The notes beneath the pieces are model-generated. The model ran no database searches, was not told the DNA's origin, and worked only from the letters and a program-made list of their open reading frames with translations. The translations under genes were made by a program, and so were the position numbers. A DNA stretch of 34,819 nucleotides from Planctomycetota bacterium (GTDB lineage: Bacteria; Planctomycetota; UBA1135; GCA-002686595), in NCBI GenBank assembly GCA_016795245.1, contig JAEUIA010000113.1:1-34819 (forward strand), in the 5' to 3' direction. Each line of letters opens with the position of its first letter. The stretch's first letter is position 1. Positions 17,032 to 25,169 of the stretch are shown in pieces.

Positions 17032-17394
17032 TCAATCATCATCCCATTCGTCGCCGAGTTCGTCCTCGTTGGGGGCGCGCGCGACGCCGTCGACGCGCAG
17101 GTACACGACCAGCGCACCGCCGCGCGCGGCCAGTTCGAAAGACACGACTCCGAGGCGCGCTCCGTCGCCGCTCTGCAGGTAACCCTCGACCTTCGCGCGC
17201 AGGATCGGTTTCTGCGCCGGGTTGCCCATCCCGCGACCGGTGATGACGAGCACGCGCCGCACCCGTCGGACGCGCGCGGCGTGCAGCTCACGGGCCAAAG
17301 TGCGTAGAGCCGCCTCCGGCGTGAGCCCGTGCAGATCGATTTCGTGGCCGGGGAGCGGCTCAGGCGGGGGCTTTTTGCGCGGCACTTGCGTCAT
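17032..17394 (-). CDS. Smr-domain protein
   Basis: 120 residues and a single Smr (small MutS-related) domain. It shows IDLHGLTPEAAL with the DLHG motif at residues 20-23, and VLVITGRGMGN (48-58) in place of the common HGxGxG. Ends in an acidic tail (NEDELGDEWDDD). Smr domains cut or bind branched DNA, or cut RNA on stalled ribosomes; which this one does is unknown. The stand-alone form is common in bacteria. Likely first gene of an operon with the lipoprotein at 16434. Confidence 0.88.
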   Translation of the reverse strand: MTQVPRKKPPPEPLPGHEIDLHGLTPEAALRTLARELHAARVRRVRRVLVITGRGMGNPAQKPILRAKVEGYLQSGDGARLGVVSFELAARGGALVVYLRVDGVARAPNEDELGDEWDDD

Positions 17395-17480
17395 TCTAGG
17401 AACCAGGGACTCCCGCGCGAGCGCCTATGGCCTTAGTCTGGGAGGGCTCCTCGGTGGTTTTCTAGAAGTCACCGAAGGGT

Positions 17481-17516
17481 GTCGAGCAAGCCTCGACGAC
17501 CGCGGCACACGGCCGC
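17481..17516 (+). promoter_or_regulatory. Two small leader hairpins
   Basis: GTCGAG-caagc-CTCGAC (17481-17497) and GCGGC-acacg-GCCGC (17502-17516) lie back to back, 33 bp before the start of the Cys-rich lipoprotein gene. They would fall in its mRNA leader if transcription begins upstream. A regulatory role is a guess. Confidence 0.3.
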
Positions 17517-17549
17517 AACCAGACAACCATCCAAAAAGGGATCCCCTAC

Positions 17550-17759
17550 ATGAAGAACTTCCTCGTCGCCTTCGCCCTCGTGGGCTGCATCGTCGCCTGT
17601 AACACCGAGAAGCGCTCCGTCGCCGACGCCTCCGCGCCCAACGCTCCGAAGGCGGAGTGCAGCGCTGAGAAGTCCGGTTGCTCGGACGCCGCCAAGGCCG
17701 AGTGCACCGGCGCCAAGGCCAAGTCCTGCTGCCCGAGCCAGGCCAAGCCGCAAGAGTGA
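17550..17759 (+). CDS. Tiny cysteine-rich lipoprotein
   Basis: 69 residues. The signal peptide ends in lipobox IVAC, so Cys17 is the lipidated residue. The mature part holds Cys37, 44, 52, 60 and 61 in a Lys/Ala/Ser-rich background with an internal near-repeat (KAECSAEKSGC and KAECTGAKAKSCC). The spacing suggests metal binding or thiol chemistry at the membrane surface, but no family is recognised. A purine run (AAAAAGGGA) 8-16 bp upstream may serve as ribosome-binding site. The gene is isolated and flanked by leader hairpins and a strong terminator, so it is probably a single, well-expressed transcript. Confidence 0.8.
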   Translation: MKNFLVAFALVGCIVACNTEKRSVADASAPNAPKAECSAEKSGCSDAAKAECTGAKAKSCCPSQAKPQE

Positions 17760-17795
17760 TCGCACGGATCGGGGAGTGATCCCCGCAGCGAATGG

Positions 17796-17833
17796 CCGCA
17801 GGCCGCGTCGACTCGGTTCGACGCGGCCTGCGG
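17796..17833. terminator. Strong terminator hairpin
   Basis: Perfect 16-bp stem (17796-17811 with 17818-17833) and a 6-nt loop, followed on the plus strand by TGTTTCT. It sits between the Cys-rich lipoprotein stop and the convergent FKBP stop, so it can end both transcripts. Confidence 0.8.
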
Positions 17834-17866
17834 TGTTTCTCGCGCACTTGCGCGCGCTTCCCTCGA

Positions 17867-18322
17867 TCAGGGCGTGCGCGGTTTGACTTCGATCGCGTGG
17901 ACTTCGAAGACGAGGTCTGCGTTCGGCGGGATCATGCCTTCGACGCCCGTTGCGCCGTAGGCCTGGCGCGCGGGCACCGTGATGCGCCTGCGACCGGTGG
18001 GTTGGATGCTCATCAGCCCCGTGTTCAAGCCGTCGATGAACGCGTCGCCGATGCGGACGCGCACGGGCACGCCGCGGTCCAGGGTGGAGTCGACGCGTGT
18101 CCCGGCCTTGTCGGCCAGCCACACGGTGTAATCGAGCAGGACTTCGTCGCCCTTTCCGGCGATCGTGCCCTTGCCGACGTAGATCTCTTCGTAGCGCACG
18201 CCGTCCTGCGTCACGACTTCGTCGCGATCGACGGGCACGGGGCGATCTTGGAATCCGAGTTGGCGGCAGCTCTGGGTGAGCAGGGTCAGAGCCACGACCG
18301 CGAGCAGGGCGGTGGGTTTCAT
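17867..18322 (-). CDS. FKBP-type peptidyl-prolyl isomerase lipoprotein
   Basis: 151 residues. Signal peptide with lipobox LTQSC, so it is membrane-anchored outside the cytoplasm. The remainder is one FKBP domain: DEVLLDYTVWLADKAGTRVDST, then GDAFIDGLNTGLMSIQPTG, RRITVPARQAYG and IPPNADLVFEVHAIEV. It would speed cis-trans isomerisation of proline bonds in exported proteins. The ATG overlaps the stop of the upstream FKBP gene (18319-18322, ATGA), so two FKBP lipoproteins are made together. Confidence 0.92.
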   Translation of the reverse strand: MKPTALLAVVALTLLTQSCRQLGFQDRPVPVDRDEVVTQDGVRYEEIYVGKGTIAGKGDEVLLDYTVWLADKAGTRVDSTLDRGVPVRVRIGDAFIDGLNTGLMSIQPTGRRRITVPARQAYGATGVEGMIPPNADLVFEVHAIEVKPRTP

Positions 18323-19314
18323 TCGCGCGCGTCCTTCACCAGCACTTCGATTTCCACCGGCGTTTCCGGCGGGATTCCGGCGCTCTTGTTGCCTTCCTTG
18401 CCGTACGCGAGTGCCGCCGGGACTTGGATCCGTGCGCGCGAGCCGACCTTCAGGCCCTCGACGCCGCGCACGAGACCGGGGATGAGCTTGGGCTTGCCGT
18501 CGGTCACGAGCTTGACCGTGAAGGGCGTGAGCAGCGAACTCGTCGAAGCGACGACGACGGGCTTCGGCGTCTCGATCGGCTTGGACTCGGGTTTGGCCTC
18601 GGACTTCTTGTCCGCCGGTTGTTTGTCGACGTCTTCGCCGTGCTTCTCGTGACCCGCGGTGGAATCAGCGTCCTGCTTGTCGTGCGCATCGCCGCTCTCG
18701 GACTTTTCGCCGACGGGATGATCGCCGTCCTTGGCGTCTTCGTCGGGCTTCTTCTCGGTCGCCTTTTCGGTGCTCTTCTTCGGTTCGGGCTTCTTGGCTT
18801 CCGGCTTTTTCGCGACCTGCTTCTTCGGGTCGCTCTTCTTCTCGGTCTCGGGTTTCGGGATGTACGAGATCGTGTACTCGAGCGTCACGGTGTCGCCGAG
18901 CTTCACGACGCGTCCGGTGCCTTCCTCCAGCACGTGCACGGACAATTCGTCGACCTTCGCCGGCGCGGCCGGTGTCGCGGCGGCGGCATCGGGCTTCTTC
19001 GTCGTCGCCTTGCTCGCCGTCTTGGTCGCGGCCGCAGGCTCAGTCGTCGCAGCGACTGCCGCGTCAGGCGTGTTGTCGTCGGCTTCGATGCCGTCGCCGT
19101 CCGGATCGGCGGGGAGCGGCGTCTGGCTCTCCGCGACCTCAGGCGTCTCCACGGGTGCGCTGGACTCGGCGTTCGCTGCCGCCGCCTCCGCGGTCGTTGC
19201 AGGCTTTTCGGATCCAGGCGCAGGCTGCGACGGGACCGGAGCCGGCTTGGGCGCGGGCTTGGAATCACCGCAGGCGGCCAATGCGAGAATCAACAAGATC
19301 GGTGCGTACTTCAT
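18319..19314 (-). CDS. FKBP lipoprotein with large low-complexity insertion
   Basis: 331 residues. Lipobox LAAC puts the lipid on Cys15. A Pro/Ala/Glu linker follows, with DPDGDGIEADDNTPDA (70-85), which resembles a calcium-binding thrombospondin type-3 repeat. The FKBP domain begins near 122 (SVHVLEEGTGRVVKLGDTVT) and resumes at about 253 with LVRGVEGLKVGSRARIQVPA and ALAYGKEG. Between these halves lie ~100 residues of Lys/Glu/Asp/Pro-rich sequence (about 153-252), which must loop out of the fold. Reading frame and codon usage are intact, so this is not a broken gene. It is first of the two overlapping FKBP genes, 45 bp downstream of pta. Confidence 0.88.
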   Translation of the reverse strand: MKYAPILLILALAACGDSKPAPKPAPVPSQPAPGSEKPATTAEAAAANAESSAPVETPEVAESQTPLPADPDGDGIEADDNTPDAAVAATTEPAAATKTASKATTKKPDAAAATPAAPAKVDELSVHVLEEGTGRVVKLGDTVTLEYTISYIPKPETEKKSDPKKQVAKKPEAKKPEPKKSTEKATEKKPDEDAKDGDHPVGEKSESGDAHDKQDADSTAGHEKHGEDVDKQPADKKSEAKPESKPIETPKPVVVASTSSLLTPFTVKLVTDGKPKLIPGLVRGVEGLKVGSRARIQVPAALAYGKEGNKSAGIPPETPVEIEVLVKDARE

Positions 19315-19359
19315 GTGCTTTGCGGCGCGAGCCGCCCTCGGTCGATCAGCGTAACGGAT

Positions 19360-20307
19360 TCAGAGGATCGCCGCGATGCAGGCGACGTCCACGATGTCGT
19401 CGCTCTTACAGCCGCGCGACAGATCCATGAACGGGTGCGCCAGACCTTGCACGAGCGGGCCCAAGGCCTTGGCTCCAGCCAGTCGCTCGCTGAGCTTGTA
19501 GGCGATGTTGCCGGCGTCGAGGTCCGGGAAGATCAGCACGTTGGCCTTGCCCGCGAGCGGGGATCCGGGCGCCTTGCGCTCCGCCACCGAGGGCACGATC
19601 GCGGCATCGACCTGGAGCTCGCCGTCGACGGTCAAGTTCGGCGCGCGCTTGCGCAGGAGCTCGGTCGCGATGCGCATCTTGTCGACCTTGGGATGGTCCG
19701 CCGATCCGCGCGTCGAGAACGAGAGCAGCGCGACGCGCGGCGTTTCGCCGACGAGCTTGCGATGGGTCTCGGCCGATGCGAGCGCGATGTCGACCAGTTG
19801 TTCGGCGCTGGGGTCGGGGACGACGCCGCAGTCGGCGTAGGTCAGCACGCGGTCCTTGAACAGCATGAGAAAGCACGACGACAGCGTCTGGATGCCGCGC
19901 TCGAGTCCGACGACCTGCAGGCCCGAGCGCAAGACGTTCGCGGTCGAGGCTTCGCTGCCCGCGACGCCGCCGTGGCAATCACCGGTGCGCACGAGGAACG
20001 CGGCGAAGAGCAGCGGATCGAGCACGCGCTTCCGCGCTTCGTCGAGCGTCATGCCCTTGGCCTTGCGCATCTCGAAATACATCTCCGCGAACTTCGGCGT
20101 GCGCGAGTCGCGCGCGGGGGACACGAGTTCGACGCCGGCAGGTGCGGTGCTCGCGAGCTTGCCGCCGTCGACCAGCACGGGCGTCGCGAGACCTTGGGCC
20201 TTCAGGAGTGCCGCGGCCTGCAGGACGCGCACGTCCTGGGACTCGGGCAGAACGATGCGGCGCTGCGCACGCCGCGCTTTCTCGTGGATCTCGAGCAGTG
20301 TGTTCAT
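19360..20307 (-). CDS. pta: Phosphate acetyltransferase
   Basis: 315 residues, the size of the short catalytic-domain form. The C-terminal signature [18 protein letters not shown] with SDDIVD is diagnostic for phosphate acetyl/butyryltransferases; other blocks are [15 protein letters not shown] and [19 protein letters not shown]. It interconverts acetyl-CoA and acetyl phosphate in the cytoplasm. No acetate kinase is adjacent. It lies 42 bp after the AtuA C-terminal gene, which suggests that acyl-CoA produced by the AtuA pathway feeds it, or that it accepts another short acyl-CoA. That link is inference. Confidence 0.93.
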   Translation of the reverse strand: MNTLLEIHEKARRAQRRIVLPESQDVRVLQAAALLKAQGLATPVLVDGGKLASTAPAGVELVSPARDSRTPKFAEMYFEMRKAKGMTLDEARKRVLDPLLFAAFLVRTGDCHGGVAGSEASTANVLRSGLQVVGLERGIQTLSSCFLMLFKDRVLTYADCGVVPDPSAEQLVDIALASAETHRKLVGETPRVALLSFSTRGSADHPKVDKMRIATELLRKRAPNLTVDGELQVDAAIVPSVAERKAPGSPLAGKANVLIFPDLDAGNIAYKLSERLAGAKALGPLVQGLAHPFMDLSRGCKSDDIVDVACIAAIL

Positions 20308-20349
20308 CGTAGAGCAGCGTGCAAGTCGTGGCGGGAGTGCAGCGGCGTT

Positions 20350-20700
20350 TCAGTAGCGCTCAGGCGTGGCCTGCAACACTTCGTTGGGCACGTCCAATTC
20401 GAGACGCAACAGCGCGAGACCGTGCGTCTTGCCCTGCGCGTCGGTCTTGAGCGACGCCGATCCACCGCCGCCGAGGCTGTCCATCAACAAGAAGTTCAAC
20501 AGGCGCAGGTTGTCGGCTTCGAAGCGTTTCACCGCACCGGCATTGATCGACTTCATGTGCGCCTGAACGCGCTCGGCCGTGAGCTCGGCTTTCAAGAATT
20601 CGTAGGCGGCGCCGGAGCGCGCGAGCACTCCGACGTTGGAGCCTTCGCCTTTGTCACCGGAGCGAGCGGACGCGATGCGCGCGAGGGGAACGTTCGGCAT
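20350..20700 (-). CDS. AtuA C-terminal-like domain protein
   Basis: 116 residues matching the AtuA-like C-terminal ferredoxin-fold domain: ARSGDKGEGSNVGVLAR near the start and FLLMDSLGGGGSASLKTDAQ in the middle. In many proteins this domain is fused to the C terminus of AtuA; here it is a separate protein directly after it (15-bp gap), as in other two-gene forms. It probably forms a complex with the larger subunit. Biochemical function of the family is not established. Confidence 0.88.
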   Translation of the reverse strand: MPNVPLARIASARSGDKGEGSNVGVLARSGAAYEFLKAELTAERVQAHMKSINAGAVKRFEADNLRLLNFLLMDSLGGGGSASLKTDAQGKTHGLALLRLELDVPNEVLQATPERY

Positions 20701-20715
20701 GGCAGATCTCGTGGG

Positions 20716-22089
20716 TCAGCTGGTGACGACGGTTACGCGGGTCTTGATCTTCGTCTTCGAAACGAGCGCGGGCCAGAACCCGATGATTTCGGTCGCTTTG
20801 GGCCGTCCGCCCGCGAAGCCGGTCACACCGGGCGGACCGCTGGTGACGAGCGGAACCAGTTCCATGCCGAAGCGATCGACCTTCTTCTGATCCAGCGACT
20901 TCACGCCCATGCGCAGGATGACTTCGCCGGGATCTTTGCGCTCGGCGGACGCGATGCCCGCGTGGCACACGTTGGCGCCGACGAACTCGACCAGCTTCTC
21001 TTCGGGCGCGAACTCGCAGCCGTCCATGGCCAGTCGCTTCCAGACGATGTCGGCGCACAGGCGCGCCTTGTCGAGTGCATCCGGGCCGCTGACCGTCAGC
21101 TCGCCCAGGGCCTTGTAGCCGTTCATGTAGCTGATCGAAGCTTTGTAGGTCGGCGTCGGCGCCGCGCCGCGCACGCCCTGCACGAGCACGCGGTCGGGAC
21201 CTGCCTGGCTGAGCTGGAAGCTCGTGAAGTCCGCGCTGCAGTCGGGGCCCAGGTACGCACGCGGATCGCCCATCTCGTAGGCGAGCTGATGCGCGACGCT
21301 GCTCTCGTTCACGATGCCGCCGGTGCCCGCGTGTTTCGTGATCACGAACGTGCCGTCGGCCTTGGCTTCGATGATCGGGTACCCGATGCGCGCCATGTCG
21401 GGCACGTGGCGCCAATCGGTGTAGTTGCCGCCGGTGCACTGCGCGCCGCATTCGACGATGTGTCCCGCGACGGTGCCGGCCGCGAGCAGATCGTAGTCGG
21501 TCTTTTTCCAGCCGAATTCGTGGATCATCGGGCCCAGGACGAGCCCGGGATCCGTCCCGCGCCCGGTGATGACGATCTGCGCGCCGCGGTCCAGCGCTTC
21601 GGCGATCGGGAACGCGCCCAGGTACACGTTCGCGCTGGTGACGCCCTGGCGCACGGTCGCGAGCGCCGCACCCGTGTCCATGTTGGCGAACTTCTCGCCG
21701 CTCGCGATCAGCGTGTCGAGGTCGGCGAGGATGTCGTCGCCTTCGACGATCGCGACGGTGACGCCCTTGTAGCCGTGCTTCTTGATGACCTCCATGACAG
21801 CCGCCATGCACGCTTGCGGATTCACGCCGCCGGCGTTGGCGATCACCTTGATCTTCTTCTCGACGAGTTGCGGCAGGATGCGGTCGATCAAGCGCACGAA
21901 GTCCGTCGCATACCCCGCGTCGGGTTTGCGCGAGCGCAGCTTCTGCATGATCGACATCGTGACTTCCGCCAGGTAGTCGAGCGTGAGGTAGTCGAGCGGT
22001 CCCTCGTTGACGAGGCGCACCGGCGCGAGGATCGAGTCGCCCCAGAATCCCTGGCCGTTGGCGATGAGGACGGTGTCTTGCTTGGGCAT
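20716..22089 (-). CDS. AtuA-family protein (DUF1446)
   Basis: 457 residues. Family blocks: IANGQGFWGDSILAPVRLV at the N terminus, IANAGGVNPQACM, IVITGRGTDPGLVLGPMIHE, and HAGTGGIVNESSVAHQLAYE. AtuA was named from acyclic terpene (citronellol/geraniol) use in Pseudomonas, but its reaction is unknown and most family members are found outside that pathway. No other atu genes are seen here. First gene of a probable operon with its C-terminal partner, pta and two FKBP lipoproteins. Confidence 0.9.
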   Translation of the reverse strand: MPKQDTVLIANGQGFWGDSILAPVRLVNEGPLDYLTLDYLAEVTMSIMQKLRSRKPDAGYATDFVRLIDRILPQLVEKKIKVIANAGGVNPQACMAAVMEVIKKHGYKGVTVAIVEGDDILADLDTLIASGEKFANMDTGAALATVRQGVTSANVYLGAFPIAEALDRGAQIVITGRGTDPGLVLGPMIHEFGWKKTDYDLLAAGTVAGHIVECGAQCTGGNYTDWRHVPDMARIGYPIIEAKADGTFVITKHAGTGGIVNESSVAHQLAYEMGDPRAYLGPDCSADFTSFQLSQAGPDRVLVQGVRGAAPTPTYKASISYMNGYKALGELTVSGPDALDKARLCADIVWKRLAMDGCEFAPEEKLVEFVGANVCHAGIASAERKDPGEVILRMGVKSLDQKKVDRFGMELVPLVTSGPPGVTGFAGGRPKATEIIGFWPALVSKTKIKTRVTVVTS

Positions 22090-22164
22090 GCGTGCGTCGT
22101 CGTTTCGAACCGTGTGAGCGGAAGGGAGTGAGTGTAGTGGGAGGAGGGTCGCGACGCCCGCAGT

Positions 22165-22674
22165 CTATTCCAGGACCAGCCGCGGACGCGACCTGAACTC
22201 CGGTGCGGTCGCTGCGCCGAAACGGCGGAATTCCGCTGAGAAACGAGCGTGTTCCAGCCCCATGTAGCGCGGTGGGATGCGGGTCGCGACTTCGTCGAGC
22301 TTGTCCGTGCCGAGGCGTGCGAGCCGTGCGCAGCCCGCAGGCGATTCCGCCGCCAGCTTGAGTGCCGCGGCTGCGCATTGGATCAGTCCTTGAACGAACC
22401 GCTTCTGATCGGGGTCGCGCGTCGCGCGCCACAAGGCTTCCCAGGCTTCGTGCGCTTCCCACGCGAAGCCGTGGTTGTACAGATCGACGCCGGCGAGCCA
22501 CGCCGCATTCGCGCGCCAGCGTTCGGGCGCGAGGTCCGGCAACGCGCGCGGCACAGCCTGGAACGAATGCCCGCGCGGATCGCGCGTCGGATGCGGTGCG
22601 CGGCCGGGGACGAAGGCGTACGCGGGCAACACCAACGTCGGCGCGTAGCGGACGTGGTGATCCGCGGCCGTCAC
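22165..22674 (-). CDS. DUF309-family protein
   Basis: 169 residues. The central helical block LYNHGFAWEAHEAWEALWRA with DPDQKRFVQGLIQCAAAALK is the DUF309 signature. The conserved E-x-HE-x-WE pattern could bind metal. Function is unknown. Start is a GTG overlapping the stop of the upstream peptidase gene (GTGA, 22671-22674), so it is coupled to it. Confidence 0.88.
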   Translation of the reverse strand: MTAADHHVRYAPTLVLPAYAFVPGRAPHPTRDPRGHSFQAVPRALPDLAPERWRANAAWLAGVDLYNHGFAWEAHEAWEALWRATRDPDQKRFVQGLIQCAAAALKLAAESPAGCARLARLGTDKLDEVATRIPPRYMGLEHARFSAEFRRFGAATAPEFRSRPRLVLE

Positions 22675-25169
22675 GGATAGATCTCGACGAGCGCGTGCTC
22701 GAAACGAATCGAGGCGTTCTTCGCGAACACGCCGACGTGGCGCGCGACGCCGGAGTCGAGCGCGAGCCGCGTCTCGAGCACTTCACCGCCGACCGTGACC
22801 TCCACGACGCCGTCGCGGCGCACGTGGATTTCGAGGTCTACCGGCTGCGTCAGGTCCACCGGATGCTCGGGATAGAGCGTCTGCGCGCGCCCCAGCGAAG
22901 TCCCGTCGCGACCCGTGCGCTCCAGCACCCAGATGCCGACGCTGCCGCGCTCGTCGAGCCCGATCATCGTCCATTCGCCCTCGGGATTGCCGGCGATCAC
23001 GGCGCCCATGGCGCTGCCGAGTTCGACTTCCTGCGTGTGTTGCAGGCGCGCGCGCCACGCGTATTCGCCGGCGATCGGAACGTCCATATCGATGAAGGCC
23101 GAGGCGCGCACGCTCTCCAGGATCGTGACACCGTTCTCGGTGGCGAAGCGCTTGGGCGGCGTCTTCAAGACCGCGCTCCAGCGCGTGGGGTTCGTGCCCA
23201 ATTCGCTGATCGTGCCGAGCAACAGGCCCGCATCGCGAGCCTGGACGCGCAATTCGTCGGCGGCGGCGATCAGGCCTTCTTTGTCGTTCAGAGCCGCTCC
23301 GGCGAGCGCGGCGAAGGTGTAGCCGCGCAAGCAGAGGCCCGGCTTCGTCGACGCGCGGTACTCGGCCAGGAGTGCCGTTCCGGCGCGTGTGAGTCCAGCG
23401 ACCCGCGCTCTGGCCGTGCGCAGTCCGGCGTTCTTCTGATCGAGTTTCGCGAGGCGTTTCGAGATTTCCTCGTAGCGCGCCGGATCGAGCTCGAACTTGC
23501 CGCGATCCGCGAGGTCGAGGACCTTCTCCAAGAGCGGCGCAGTCGCCGCCGTGCGCTTCAACCTTTCGAGCAGGTCGGCCTGCAAGAGCAACAGCTCGCC
23601 ACGCGGCTTCTCGTCGGTGTCGATCTGCGAGCGCACGTATTCGACGTGTCCGAGCGCGCGCGACAAGAGCTCGCTCTCGCTGAGCTGCTTCTTGCTCCCG
23701 CCCTTGGCTGCTTCCGCCGCCGCCAGGTAGGCGTCGACTTTCTGCATGCGCAGCTTGCGCGCATTCTCGTCTGTGCGGTTGAGCGGATCGACGACACCGG
23801 TGATCCACGCTTTCCAATTGCGCTCGAAATCCGCGAAGGTCTTGTGTCCCAGCGGCGATTTCTTGCCCAGGAAGATCTCTTCGAAGATCCCCATCGGGTT
23901 GCCGCCCTTTTGGATGACGCGTGCGCGGTATTCGGCGTACAGCGGGCGGTACACGTACTCCAGCGTCGTCGCGTCCTCGTATTCCTGCAGGAAGTAGCAC
24001 AGGCCCCAACCGAACGCGTAGTACTCGACGCTGTACGAACCGGGCTCGGCGTAGGACACCGTCGCCGCCGCCGTCGGATTGCCGCCGGGCAGCGCAGCCA
24101 CCAGAGCGCGCAGACGTCCGAGGGCGGCGCCGGGCCACAGCACGCGACCGTCGGCCATCGCCGTCGTGCCTTCGAAGAAGCTCGCGGTGCCCTCGTTGAG
24201 CCACGCCGGAGTGAAACCGCCGCGCGACAGCAAGGTCATGAACTGGTGGCTGGCTTCGTGAAACAACGTGACGAGCATCGGATCGAGCGTGCCACGCCGC
24301 CCGCCGCCGATGTTGCGCGTGTCGTACGTGACCACTTCGTTCGTACCCGGAGACCACCAGCCCTCGGGCGCGCTGCCGCCGCCCCAATTCTCGAGCATCT
24401 TCTGCTTGTCGGGGTGCACGCGAATCGTGGGTTTCGGGGCCGAGGCCTTCTTCTCGTCGCCGTCGAAGTAGACCTGCACGTAAAACGAGTGGATGTCGTC
24501 CATGACCGTGCCCATGCGCTTCACGACGTCGGGTTCGAGATGGCAGGCGAAGCGGTAGTGCTTGCTCTCGAATTCGAAGAGCGGCAGCGGACCGGTCGCC
24601 GCGCTGTTCGCGGCGGCCTCGTCGAGGCGCACTTCCTTGAACTTCGCGCGCAGCGTGAGGAGCAGATTCTCGACTCGCAGCGCGTCCTTGCCGGGCATGA
24701 CCACCGCCGGCAAGCGCTCGACGAGTTCCAGCGCGCGCTCGGTGTGCCCTTTCTTCTGCAGCTCTTCAGCGGCGTCGCACAAGGTCGACACCACGCGCTC
24801 GAAGTACGCATTGCGCTTGTACGCCAGCGGATCGGCGCGCATCAAGAGCGGCAAGAGGACGCGTGCACGATCCTCCTTGCCCTCGGACTTCGCGCGGCGA
24901 TACGCGATCTCGATGTGGTGCGCGGCTTCGTCGCCGCGGTCGATCTGCAAGAGCGCATTGCCTAGCAATTCGTGCGCGGCGACGTCGCCGGCCTCGCGGC
25001 GCAGGCGGTCCTGGAGGATGTCGACTGCGCCTTGAAAGTCCTTGGCGCCGACCAGGGACCGCGCGCGCGCCAGGGCGCCTTCGGCATCCTCGCGCGCGCT
25101 GCCGTTACGAAACGTGCTCGCGACCGGCAGGGTCGCGAGCACGCTCAGAATCGTCGCGCCCAGCCTCAC
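22671..25169 (-). CDS. Exported HExxH metallopeptidase with predicted helical-repeat N terminus
   Basis: 832 residues from GTG 25169. The open frame continues to 25820 inside the upstream gene, but the GTGA overlap and signal peptide (LGATILSVLATLPVAST) support 25169. Residues about 30-160 look like tetratricopeptide-type repeats. The catalytic motif is HEASH (304-308) in LFHEASHQFMTLL, with Glu326 in WLNEG as third zinc ligand, the gluzincin arrangement seen in DUF1570 and peptidase MA-like families. A helical middle follows. The C-terminal ~150 residues are beta-rich (RFEHALVEIYP at the end), like a concanavalin-type domain. Probably periplasmic or secreted. Substrate unknown. Confidence 0.8.
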   Translation of the reverse strand: MRLGATILSVLATLPVASTFRNGSAREDAEGALARARSLVGAKDFQGAVDILQDRLRREAGDVAAHELLGNALLQIDRGDEAAHHIEIAYRRAKSEGKEDRARVLLPLLMRADPLAYKRNAYFERVVSTLCDAAEELQKKGHTERALELVERLPAVVMPGKDALRVENLLLTLRAKFKEVRLDEAAANSAATGPLPLFEFESKHYRFACHLEPDVVKRMGTVMDDIHSFYVQVYFDGDEKKASAPKPTIRVHPDKQKMLENWGGGSAPEGWWSPGTNEVVTYDTRNIGGGRRGTLDPMLVTLFHEASHQFMTLLSRGGFTPAWLNEGTASFFEGTTAMADGRVLWPGAALGRLRALVAALPGGNPTAAATVSYAEPGSYSVEYYAFGWGLCYFLQEYEDATTLEYVYRPLYAEYRARVIQKGGNPMGIFEEIFLGKKSPLGHKTFADFERNWKAWITGVVDPLNRTDENARKLRMQKVDAYLAAAEAAKGGSKKQLSESELLSRALGHVEYVRSQIDTDEKPRGELLLLQADLLERLKRTAATAPLLEKVLDLADRGKFELDPARYEEISKRLAKLDQKNAGLRTARARVAGLTRAGTALLAEYRASTKPGLCLRGYTFAALAGAALNDKEGLIAAADELRVQARDAGLLLGTISELGTNPTRWSAVLKTPPKRFATENGVTILESVRASAFIDMDVPIAGEYAWRARLQHTQEVELGSAMGAVIAGNPEGEWTMIGLDERGSVGIWVLERTGRDGTSLGRAQTLYPEHPVDLTQPVDLEIHVRRDGVVEVTVGGEVLETRLALDSGVARHVGVFAKNASIRFEHALVEIYP

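Noticed and set aside
18424..22131. A 1235-codon open frame on the plus strand, and similar long frames at 4900-7875, 27784-29820 and 257-1969
   Set aside because: All lie opposite well-supported genes (FKBP/pta/AtuA, metH, the M36 protease, the membrane protein). Their Arg/Val/Ala-rich translations have no domains. Long antisense frames are expected in high-GC DNA.
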